From CAVDAL01 sp963606965 (GTDB taxonomy: Bacteria > Actinomycetota > Coriobacteriia > Coriobacteriales > QAMH01), in assembly GCA_963606965.1 (NCBI GenBank), contig CAVDAL010000046.1, positions 1 through 20,260 of the forward strand: DNA of 20,260 nucleotides. The letters run 5' to 3'. The translations under genes were made by a program, and so were the position numbers. Below are positions 7,547 to 14,031 of this stretch, piece by piece. The notes beneath the pieces are model-generated. The model was not told the DNA's origin, did no database searches, and saw only the letters and a list, made by a program, of their open reading frames with translations. The stretch's first letter is position 1. Each line of letters opens with the position of its first letter.

Positions 7547-8269
7547 AACTTTAGCTAAGAAACTCTTGGTGCGCTCGTTTTGAGGATTGCCTAATACTTG
7601 ATCGGGCGTACCTTGTTCATAAATAATTCCTTCATCAATGAACAAAACACGGTCTGCAACATTGCGAGCAAATCCCATTTCATGCGTAACAATAACCATT
7701 GTCATGCCTTCTTGAGCGAGCTTCTTCATTACATCTAAAACTTCGCCAACCATTTCAGGGTCAAGTGCAGATGTAGGTTCATCAAAAAGCATCAAGTCAG
7801 GCTTCATAGCTAAAGCACGCGCAATAGCAACGCGCTGCTTTTGGCCACCAGAAAGATCATTCGGTCTTGCTTTTGCTTTGTCTTCCATGCCAACGCGCTT
7901 CAAAAGCTTCATGCCTGTTTCCAAAGCTTCTTCCTTCGTGGCACGCTTGCATGAAATTGGAGCCATTGTGATATTGTCAAGGACAGACATATTTGGGAAT
8001 AAATTAAAATGCTGGAATACCATGCCAATGTCTTGACGAAGTGCATCTAAGTTTTTGCTCTTAGGATCCATCATATGCCCGTCGACCATGATGGTGCCGT
8101 CTGTTAATTCTTCAAGACAATTTATACAGCGCAAGAAAGTTGATTTGCCTGAGCCTGATGGCCCAATAACGCATACAACTTCCCCTTCTTCAATATTTAC
8201 ATCTATTCCACTAAGAACTTCATTTTTGCCAAAGCTCTTATGTAAATTCCTAATCTCTATCTTCGACAA
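7538..8269 (-). CDS. Polar amino-acid ABC transporter ATP-binding protein (GlnQ-like)
   Basis: 243-aa ATPase that powers uptake of an amino acid through the adjacent permease. It has Walker A GPSGSGKST (36-44), the signature LSGGQKQRVAIARAL, Walker B LMLFDEP followed by the D-loop SALD, and the H-loop VTHEM. The best relatives are GlnQ/ArtP/HisP-type proteins of about 240 aa. The start is TTG 8269, with AAGG six nt upstream; it lies inside the permease gene, overlapping its end by 20 bp. The frame stays open to 8623, but that part is a shadow of the permease. The gene is third in the operon after the binding protein and permease. Its stop overlaps the convergent GNAT stop, and I see no terminator hairpin there. 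Confidence 0.95.
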   Translation of the reverse strand: MSKIEIRNLHKSFGKNEVLSGIDVNIEEGEVVCVIGPSGSGKSTFLRCINCLEELTDGTIMVDGHMMDPKSKNLDALRQDIGMVFQHFNLFPNMSVLDNITMAPISCKRATKEEALETGMKLLKRVGMEDKAKARPNDLSGGQKQRVAIARALAMKPDLMLFDEPTSALDPEMVGEVLDVMKKLAQEGMTMVIVTHEMGFARNVADRVLFIDEGIIYEQGTPDQVLGNPQNERTKSFLAKVLV

Positions 8270-8918
8270 GAGTAACCTTCTTTTCGAGTCTGCGTGCCAA
8301 AACTGTAAGCGCATAAATAACAATGAAATACATAATGCCAACCATAATCCAAACAGCGAATGATTGGTATGTGCGCGCGATAATTTGCTTGCCAGCCCAT
8401 GTGAGTTCTGCAAGACCAATAACACAAATGATTGATGTGTCTTTGATTGTGATGCAGCACTGGTTAACAACAGATGGAATGCAAATGCGAATAGCCTGAG
8501 GCAAAATAACCTTGACCATTGCTTTAGCTTTTGAAAGACCCAAAGATCTTGCTGCTTCCATCTGGCCTTTGTCAACAGCTTGAATGCCACCACGGAAAAT
8601 CTCTGAAAGATAACCGCCAGCATTTAAACTCATTGAAATTACGCCAGCTGCAAAAGCTGTCATCTTAAAACCACAAAGCTGTGTGATGCCAAAATAAATA
8701 AAGAATGCTTGAACAAGCAAAGGTGTGCCACGAATAATGGCTACATAAATTTTAGAAATTGCACGCAAAATGCATGAGCGTGAAAGACCGAATAAACAGG
8801 ATATAAGGCCGATGATCATTGCAATAATTAAAGAAATTATTGACAACTCAAGCGTTAAACCTAAACCTTTTAAAAGCAGCGGAAAGGATTCTACTGCTAG
8901 TTGAATTAATCCATTCAT
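8250..8918 (-). CDS. Polar amino-acid ABC transporter permease
   Basis: 222-aa inner-membrane subunit with about five hydrophobic segments, of the His/Glu/Gln/Arg permease family. An RGTPLLVQ segment lies near residue 64. The EAA loop that contacts the ATPase is visible as GGIQAVDKGQMEAARSLGLS (about 111-130). The start ATG at 8918 has AAAAAGG seven nt upstream. It follows the binding-protein gene by 51 nt and overlaps the ATPase gene by 20 bp, so it is the middle gene of the operon. With one permease gene, the transporter is probably a homodimer in the membrane. Confidence 0.95.
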   Translation of the reverse strand: MNGLIQLAVESFPLLLKGLGLTLELSIISLIIAMIIGLISCLFGLSRSCILRAISKIYVAIIRGTPLLVQAFFIYFGITQLCGFKMTAFAAGVISMSLNAGGYLSEIFRGGIQAVDKGQMEAARSLGLSKAKAMVKVILPQAIRICIPSVVNQCCITIKDTSIICVIGLAELTWAGKQIIARTYQSFAVWIMVGIMYFIVIYALTVLARRLEKKVTLVEDRD

Positions 8919-8969
8919 ACATCGACCTTTTTATCCTGTTAACAATTCAAAAATTCAAATGCTAATTAA

Positions 8970-9746
8970 TTAGCCTTGAACATATTTGCTGACGATTTCG
9001 TCATATTTGCCATTAGCTTTGATATTTGCCAAGCCAGTGTTGAACTTTTCAATAAGTTCTGCATTTTCGCCCTTCTTTACAGCAAAGCCATAAGGAGTAG
9101 CAAATTCACTGTCTGAATCAACTGTGTTGATAATCTTCAAATCAACAGAGCCTGTGCTGATTGCATAAGACATAACTGGTGTGTCTTCGAAGCAAGCAGC
9201 TGAATTACCAGCTGTTACGTCTTGATACATAACATCTGATGTGTCAAATGTTGTTACTTCAAAACCATATTGATCAGCAATGCTTTCAGCCCATGCAGCA
9301 GATTGTGTGCCTGTTTTTGTAGCAACCTTCTTGCCCTTTAAGTCGTCCAAGCTAGCAATCTTGCTTGAGCTTGAAACTGCACAGCAAACTGTTGAATCAT
9401 AATATGCATCAGAAAAATCAAATGTTTGCTTACGTTCATCTGTAATGCTCATGCCAGCGATAACAGCGTCAGCTTGGCCAGATTGAACTGCCTGCAAAGC
9501 AGCGTCGAATCCAAGTGGATCAAGCTCATATTCAAAGCCTTGATCTTCTGCAACTGCAGCAAGGATGTCAACGTCAATACCTTCATATTCGCCATCTGCA
9601 TTTTGATATTCAAATGGAGCAAATGTTGTGTCTGTAGCAATCTTGTAAGTGTCAGCACTGTCTGAACTTCCGCCACAGCCTACTAGTGCCAAAGCAAGAA
9701 CTGCTGCAAAAATTGTTGCACTAGCAATTGTTAAAAACTTCTTCAT
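8970..9746 (-). CDS. Amino-acid ABC transporter substrate-binding lipoprotein
   Basis: 258-aa surface lipoprotein of the SBP_bac_3 family. The signal peptide ends in the lipobox ALVGC, with the lipid-bearing Cys24. The mature part opens KIATDTTFAPFEYQNADGEY, the typical ligand-pocket start, and includes GFDAALQAVQSGQADAVIAG and DERKQTFDFSDAYYDS. The exact amino acid is unclear; relatives bind Gln, Arg, His or cystine. The start has GGGAGGA three nt upstream. It is the first gene of the operon, with a promoter candidate and a long leader upstream (separate entries). Confidence 0.94.
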   Translation of the reverse strand: MKKFLTIASATIFAAVLALALVGCGGSSDSADTYKIATDTTFAPFEYQNADGEYEGIDVDILAAVAEDQGFEYELDPLGFDAALQAVQSGQADAVIAGMSITDERKQTFDFSDAYYDSTVCCAVSSSSKIASLDDLKGKKVATKTGTQSAAWAESIADQYGFEVTTFDTSDVMYQDVTAGNSAACFEDTPVMSYAISTGSVDLKIINTVDSDSEFATPYGFAVKKGENAELIEKFNTGLANIKANGKYDEIVSKYVQG

Positions 9747-9772
9747 ACGTCCTCCCTAGGTCGTAAGGCCAT

Positions 9773-9810
9773 AAACCTGCGCGAATAAAAACTCCTGTAG
9801 TTTAGCGCAG
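9773..9810. repeat. GCGCAG stem-loop element upstream of the ABC operon (copy 2)
   Basis: AAACCTGCGCGAATAAA (9773-9789) matches 16 of 17 bases of the copy upstream of polA (5321-5337). The outer stem is CTGCGC (9777-9782) with GCGCAG (9805-9810). A perfect inner stem AAACT (9789-9793) with AGTTT (9799-9803) closes a 5-nt loop. It lies 27-64 nt upstream of the binding-protein start and would be in its mRNA leader. Confidence 0.5.
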
Positions 9811-9868
9811 AAACGCAATAAAAGCACGTAAAACACACAGGTTATGCGTAAAAACCAATAAAAATAAC

Positions 9869-9897
9869 CATATAAATGCATTTTTAGTGAATATCAA
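9869..9897 (-). promoter_or_regulatory. Candidate promoter of the amino-acid ABC operon
   Basis: On the minus strand, TTGATA (9897-9892) is separated by 17 bp from TATATG (9874-9869). Transcription from here would give a leader of about 115 nt that carries the GCGCAG stem-loop. Further upstream, perfect TATAAT boxes occur twice on this strand, inside the GTATTATAC sites, but without recognisable -35 elements. Confidence 0.4.
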
Positions 9898-9944
9898 GCG
9901 ATATTTAAGCCTCAACGCGCGTGTATCCATCGTGCACTCGACGG

Positions 9945-10005
9945 GTATTATACAGCATTTTGCCTTCTGCGGTATTATACAAACTAGTGACAATTGCCAT
10001 ATGGC
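9945..10005. promoter_or_regulatory. Operator-like palindromes in the ABC / Fe-S divergent region
   Basis: GGTATTATACA occurs twice (9944-9954 and 9971-9981), exactly 27 bp apart; its core GTAT-T-ATAC is a perfect interrupted palindrome. A third palindrome, GCCATATGGC (9996-10005), with flanks ATT...AAT, lies just upstream of the iron-sulfur gene's -10. These resemble binding sites for one or two regulators controlling the divergent genes. No regulator gene is adjacent. Confidence 0.45.
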
Positions 10006-10024
10006 GAATGAAAATATTTCGCGT

Positions 10025-10030
10025 TATAGT
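10025..10030 (+). promoter_or_regulatory. -10 box for a near-leaderless Fe-S transcript
   Basis: TATAGT lies 8 nt before the ATG at 10039, which has no Shine-Dalgarno. Transcription would start at about 10037, giving an mRNA with almost no leader, as is common in actinomycetes. The -35 region (about 10002-10007) is poor and overlaps the GCCATATGGC palindrome. Confidence 0.45.
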
Positions 10031-10038
10031 TTTTAGCT

Positions 10039-11193
10039 ATGGGAAAAATAGATCACATAGAAGCAATTTCCAATGAACTTGCCGCTGCAAATACTGTGTC
10101 GTCAATTCCGCGCAGGTGTAATCATGTTCGCAATCACAATTCAAAATGCAAGCGTTGCATTTATGCCTGCAAACATGATGCAATAACAAGACGCGTTGGT
10201 AACATAGAAATTTCAGCAGAACTTTGTACTGGTTGCGGCGCCTGCATTGCGGCATGTCCTGCGACTGCATTTTCTGCCCAAAATGTTGACCAAAATGAAC
10301 TTGTTTTAAGAGCAAAAGAAATTGGAAAACGTTGCGGCGGAGTTGTTTGTTTTGTATGCGAAAAGAATGCCATAGAAGCGAACATGGACACAAGCAATGT
10401 TATTGTCCTGCCGTGTCTTGACTATTTAGATGAATATTTATTATGTGGGTTGTTTGCTTGTGGAATTTCTCATGTTGCGCTTTTCCAACCAGGTTGTGAT
10501 GGTTGCATTATTGATTCTGACGACCCTTATATAAACAAGACAATTGATAGCGCAAAAACGCTTTTAAAGGAATGGAAAGTCAAAGGCAAGCTTAAAGTTT
10601 TCCATGAAATTCCAGAAAATATGTGCAATAAAAAGTCGCGCCATAATTCTGTTGAAGCAGACAGCCGCCGCAGCGCATTTGCGCAGGCCGGGGCTTCCGT
10701 CTTAGGATATGTAACAGATAGCATAGATAATATGCTTGCAACAGATGAAGAAAAACGCAAGAAAGAAAAGAAGTCGAAGTCTATCGTTGTAAAAATTGAA
10801 GATGTTGATTCTGCAAAAACATATAGAAGTGTCAGGATGATTGCGCTATTGCGATATATCGGGACACTTCCAAAAGACTCCACAATTTATTCGCGTTTTT
10901 GGTGCGACATTCATATCGATGAAGCTAAATGCAAATATTGCGGAGCATGTGCAACATTTTGCCCTACTCGCGCTCTTCGATATAAGCAAAAAGATCCAAG
11001 TGATATTTATAGCCCAGCTACATTGATTTTCAGGCCTGAGCTTTGCACAGCTTGCAATTTGTGCAAAGACAGCTGTATGCACAAAGCTTTGCTTACTTCA
11101 AATAGAGTGCCTGCGAACAATTTAGAGCCAAAATTTTATGTGACGCTTTTTAAGAATAAAAAACCAGAAAATAAAAATCCTTTTGGCTTTTAA
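10039..11193 (+). CDS. Iron-sulfur protein with four ferredoxin-type Cys clusters and an FlpD/MvhD-like middle
   Basis: 384-aa cytosolic protein with no signal peptide or membrane segment; function unknown, probably electron transfer. The N-terminal ferredoxin part has Cys27, 37, 40, 44 (the last followed by Lys, not Pro) and the classical CTGCGACIAACP (63-74). The middle (about 95-190) has CxxC at 103-106, VLPCLDYLDE (Cys125), further Cys at 135 and 140, and PGCDGC (152-155); this layout recalls FlpD/MvhD subunits that feed electrons to hydrogenases or heterodisulfide reductases. A charged Lys-rich linker follows (about 236-250). The C-terminal ferredoxin part has CKYCGACATFCP (297-308) and CTACNLCKDSC (335-345). 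It is a single gene with its own promoter region and terminator. The FlpD/MvhD comparison is my reading of the pattern, not a search result. Confidence 0.8.
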   Translation: MGKIDHIEAISNELAAANTVSSIPRRCNHVRNHNSKCKRCIYACKHDAITRRVGNIEISAELCTGCGACIAACPATAFSAQNVDQNELVLRAKEIGKRCGGVVCFVCEKNAIEANMDTSNVIVLPCLDYLDEYLLCGLFACGISHVALFQPGCDGCIIDSDDPYINKTIDSAKTLLKEWKVKGKLKVFHEIPENMCNKKSRHNSVEADSRRSAFAQAGASVLGYVTDSIDNMLATDEEKRKKEKKSKSIVVKIEDVDSAKTYRSVRMIALLRYIGTLPKDSTIYSRFWCDIHIDEAKCKYCGACATFCPTRALRYKQKDPSDIYSPATLIFRPELCTACNLCKDSCMHKALLTSNRVPANNLEPKFYVTLFKNKKPENKNPFGF

Positions 11194-11224
11194 AGTTAAA
11201 ACCACAAGCGTTAAAGAAATTGAC

Positions 11225-11260
11225 AAGCCCCGCCGCGAAATAATGCGGCGGGGCTTTCTT
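11225..11260 (+). terminator. Strong rho-independent terminator of the Fe-S gene
   Basis: A perfect 12-pair stem AAGCCCCGCCGC (11225-11236) with GCGGCGGGGCTT (11245-11256) and an 8-nt loop is followed by TCTT. It begins 32 nt after the iron-sulfur gene stop and could also stop some leftward transcription. Confidence 0.9.
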
Positions 11261-11281
11261 CATCAGTAAGCTTTTTGCAAG

Positions 11282-11314
11282 CTAAAAACTTTTTTGCAAG
11301 GTAAGTTTGCAAAA
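11282..11314 (-). terminator. Probable terminator of the large membrane-protein gene
   Basis: Read leftward, TTTTGCAA (11314-11307) pairs perfectly with TTGCAAAA (11299-11292) around a 7-nt loop, and AAGTTTTTAGC follows. It starts 9 nt after the stop at 11323. The stem is AT-rich, so efficiency is uncertain. TTTTTGCAAG also occurs as a direct repeat at 11272-11281 and 11291-11300. Confidence 0.5.
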
Positions 11315-11322
11315 GCAAGCTT

Positions 11323-13239
11323 TTACTTAACAGTCAGGCTGTTAATCTCGCGCACAGAACCATTTTCTGTATAAGTCAAAGTTAATTTGCTTCCAGACTT
11401 CAAGAAAGGCAATTCAGCATTCAAATTGATATTTGCAGTATAAACAACATCTTCACCTTTCATCTTTATATAAAAGATTGTATTGCCATTTACAACTGTC
11501 GCCTCTATTGCGTCAACTGTATAGACCTTTTCTTTCTTTACTGTTTCTGTTGAACTTTCCGCTGCTTCATTCAATGTTTCTTCATCAACATTAACTTCAC
11601 TATCATTTCGCAAGGCATTCACATAACTCTTCTGTGCTTCAGAAACAGTAGAGCCCGTGCCTACAATTTGATATTTCTGCACGTCAATATATGCATACAT
11701 CTTTACCAAGCCAGCTTGATCTTTAAGCGACAAGAAGTATGTTGGTCTGTCTGCAACATTTAACAAAAGCGGAGCTGTTGCTTGATATTCCATCTGCTGG
11801 ACTTGGCCTTCTGCAGATGATTGCGCAGAAGATTCCGTAGCACCTGCACAGACATAATATTTGGTCGTCTTTGTTCGCAAGTTCGTGAGCACAAAGCCAA
11901 CCAATGATTCATCGCTATTCGCAGATGTCATGCCTGTATACATATAAACATCATTATCTATTGCTAGATAGTTATATCCGCTATTTGTTGTAGATGTTGT
12001 TTCTTCAGTATCTGTTGAAGAACCACCAAACAAATTAACTGTGGAAGAGCCTGTTGGGCACAAAACTCCAGACTGGCCAATCAAAGAATTCCAGAAGCCC
12101 TTTTGATATTTGCCATAGAATTGCAGCTGTTCATAAATCAAATCTGCTGCAAAGACTTTGTCGCACCAGCTTGGAATTTCTTCAATTGAACAACGCTGAA
12201 CTTCGCCCGAACAAGCATTAACAATCAAAGCGCCGTCATAGTCTTCCCCACCAAAAAGACCAATGCGATATTTCACAATTGGAACAATCCAATATGGGTT
12301 GCCATCATCATCAATTTCAAATGAAGCTTCACCAAAAATTGTTGTTGGATATTGGAATCGCAAGTAACGATACAAATATTTATTAAAATATTCGCCTGTT
12401 GAAATGTGCATATAATTGCCTTCTTCAAGACGAACAAGCTTTGTTTCCTGTGTTGCCATGTTCACTGTGACATATCCCGGCAAGCCTTTGCTTGTATTGA
12501 CAAGCCATTTAATGATGTCTGCATATTTCAATGAACTAACACGATAAGGGCTACCCTTGTAATTGATTTGCGTGTAGCCAGCAGTTGATTCATCAATTGA
12601 ATATTGGCTGACAAGGTCGCTGATTTCACCAATTGTGCGGCTGCCCAAAGTAATAGCTGTATCGCGGTCTACAACTGGAACAGAGCTCATTGGAATTTCT
12701 GCAATGTCATCTGCAAAGTCGCCATCTTCTGTTTGAATCAAGTTTGAATATGAACGAGCATTGAAAAATGTTGAACTGACAACGTCGCCAACAACCATTA
12801 CAAGCAATGATATGACAACTATTGTGCAGCACCAAAACCAAAAGCCTTTGTGCACGCTTTTCAAAAACTTGCCGGGGCCTTTATGGACTTTGTGCTTGCG
12901 TGAAGACTTTTTGCCATCAACTGTGGCATCGACTTCTTCTGCATTTGTGCTTTTGCTTTTTGAACCCCAAGATGCAGGATTGTTCATTTTGTCGCGGAAG
13001 TTGCCAATGGTATCAAAAACACTATTGCTTTTGTTTTTGAATGATTCAACTCCAGCTTCACCCGCGCGCTTTGCTTTTGGAATGCCAAAGAAAATTGCCA
13101 CGATGATAACACAGCCAATTAAAAACCACCAAAAGCCTTTGCTATGAACATTGAGTGCTGGGATTTTCGCATAATAAAAAATGCCAATCGCTATGATGGT
13201 CAAAATTGTTGAAATGATAATTTGCTTTGTATGTCGCAT
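11323..13239 (-). CDS. Large conserved-type membrane protein of unknown function
   Basis: 638 aa. Three hydrophobic segments lie at about 7-23, 36-53 and 134-152, with a basic cytoplasmic loop (about 55-132) between the second and third. The remaining 480 residues are predicted outside the cell. The KGFWxF motif occurs before both the second and third segments. The outer part has NPYWIVPIVKYRIGLFGGED, then VNACSGEVQRCSIEEIPSWCD (a PepSY-like look), a Ser/Thr-rich stretch near 415-432, then YTGMTS, GATESSAQSSAEGQVQ and PTYFLSLKDQAGLVKMYAYI. I recall similar proteins in Firmicutes and Coriobacteria annotated only as hypothetical; this was not checked. The start at 13239 has AGGAAGG ten nt upstream. 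It ends the group after the transpeptidase and LarC-like genes. Confidence 0.75.
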   Translation of the reverse strand: MRHTKQIIISTILTIIAIGIFYYAKIPALNVHSKGFWWFLIGCVIIVAIFFGIPKAKRAGEAGVESFKNKSNSVFDTIGNFRDKMNNPASWGSKSKSTNAEEVDATVDGKKSSRKHKVHKGPGKFLKSVHKGFWFWCCTIVVISLLVMVVGDVVSSTFFNARSYSNLIQTEDGDFADDIAEIPMSSVPVVDRDTAITLGSRTIGEISDLVSQYSIDESTAGYTQINYKGSPYRVSSLKYADIIKWLVNTSKGLPGYVTVNMATQETKLVRLEEGNYMHISTGEYFNKYLYRYLRFQYPTTIFGEASFEIDDDGNPYWIVPIVKYRIGLFGGEDYDGALIVNACSGEVQRCSIEEIPSWCDKVFAADLIYEQLQFYGKYQKGFWNSLIGQSGVLCPTGSSTVNLFGGSSTDTEETTSTTNSGYNYLAIDNDVYMYTGMTSANSDESLVGFVLTNLRTKTTKYYVCAGATESSAQSSAEGQVQQMEYQATAPLLLNVADRPTYFLSLKDQAGLVKMYAYIDVQKYQIVGTGSTVSEAQKSYVNALRNDSEVNVDEETLNEAAESSTETVKKEKVYTVDAIEATVVNGNTIFYIKMKGEDVVYTANINLNAELPFLKSGSKLTLTYTENGSVREINSLTVK

Positions 13240-13256
13240 GAATGTTGAGCCTTCCT

Positions 13257-13271
13257 GCTGAAAATTTCAGC
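13257..13271. promoter_or_regulatory. 15-bp palindrome against the ribosome site of the membrane-protein gene
   Basis: GCTGAAA-A-TTTCAGC is a perfect inverted repeat directly next to the AGGAAGG ribosome site (13256-13250 on the minus strand). It may be an operator or a small hairpin affecting translation. Confidence 0.35.
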
Positions 13272-13302
13272 GAAAATTTGCATTGCTCAACATCCTACAC
13301 GA

Positions 13303-13331
13303 AGCCGCCGCGCTTTTAAGGCGCGGCGGCT
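13303..13331. terminator. GC-rich 11-pair hairpin without a U-run
   Basis: AGCCGCCGCGC (13303-13313) pairs perfectly with GCGCGGCGGCT (13321-13331) around a 7-nt loop. It lies between the LarC-like stop (13447) and the membrane-protein start (13239). Neither side has a T-tract, so it may be a non-canonical terminator, an attenuator or an mRNA-stability hairpin. Nearby at 13393-13413, TTGCCAGCA is repeated directly. Confidence 0.45.
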
Positions 13332-13446
13332 ATTAAATCCACAATTATTACTAATCCGTTACACAAGAAAAGGGCGATTGTTAACTATCTTGTTGCCAGC
13401 ACAGTTGCCAGCAAGACACATTGCTAATTATTAAAAGCACGCTCCA

Positions 13447-14001
13447 TTATTCACTCATGAAATGCGCAATAAATGCTGCAGATGTTGGTGTGCAAAGTTC
13501 GCCTTCCAACTTTTCTTCCACAACAGCAATATCATATTTGCGCAATATTGCAGCTGTTGCAGGAGCAGGAATATCTAACACACCGTGAGAACATTCAACT
13601 TTACCGCTGCCAACTTGAACTTTATCAATTACAAGTTTTGGCTTGTCTAAAAGTTCAATAGCTGTGCACATTCCCAAAATTTCACGAATTGTCATGCCAA
13701 GCCCAACTTCATGGAAATGAGTTTCTTCAACTGTACAACCATGAGCTTCAGCTTCTGCTTCAGCCAAAATTTCATAGATGGCGCCTGCTTGTTCCTTTGC
13801 CCAATCGCTTGCAATGCTATGCTTAATAGCAGCTTTAACCTCAGCAAGATTCGCATATTGAGCCTGCGCAGGAATGGATGTATCTGCAACAACTCTGCCA
13901 ACCATTGCGCTTGTTTCTTCTTCTTTAATAGCAACAATAAGTTTGCCAAAAATGGTTTTTCGCGTTGCAGACTTTTTTAAATCCAAATTCAAAGTTTCCA
14001 T
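13447..14001 (-). CDS. Short LarC-like (DUF111) nickel-insertion-type protein
   Basis: 184 aa. It matches the central part of LarC, the CTP-dependent enzyme that installs nickel in the lactate racemase cofactor: HFHEVG (95-100), GSGKVECSHG (131-140), PAPATA (145-150) and GELCTPTSAA (167-176). Full LarC is about 400 aa. The N-terminal FSGISGDM motif and the whole C-terminal domain are absent here, and DAIxDI after HFHEVG reads MTIREI. The flanking sequence has no other-frame continuation, so this is not the known larC1/larC2 frameshift. larA, larB and larE are not nearby. The start ATG has GGAG five nt upstream. It follows the L,D-transpeptidase gene by 30 nt. Whether it still handles nickel is open. 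Confidence 0.8.
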   Translation of the reverse strand: METLNLDLKKSATRKTIFGKLIVAIKEEETSAMVGRVVADTSIPAQAQYANLAEVKAAIKHSIASDWAKEQAGAIYEILAEAEAEAHGCTVEETHFHEVGLGMTIREILGMCTAIELLDKPKLVIDKVQVGSGKVECSHGVLDIPAPATAAILRKYDIAVVEEKLEGELCTPTSAAFIAHFMSE

Positions 14002-14031
14002 AAATGCTCCAACTTCAAACTATATTTAAAA

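Noticed and set aside
9944..9981. The two GTATAATACC boxes as tandem promoters of the ABC operon
   Set aside because: No acceptable -35 lies at 16-18 bp from either box; the perfect palindromic symmetry fits operators better. Not excluded.
13381..13420. TTGCCAGCA direct repeat as a terminator hairpin
   Set aside because: The possible stem works only with a G-U pair on the plus strand, where no gene ends, and there is no T-run.
13447..14001. LarC-like gene as a frameshifted pseudogene or larC1/larC2 pair
   Set aside because: The frame has a good ribosome site and intact motifs, and neither flank carries the missing LarC parts in another frame.
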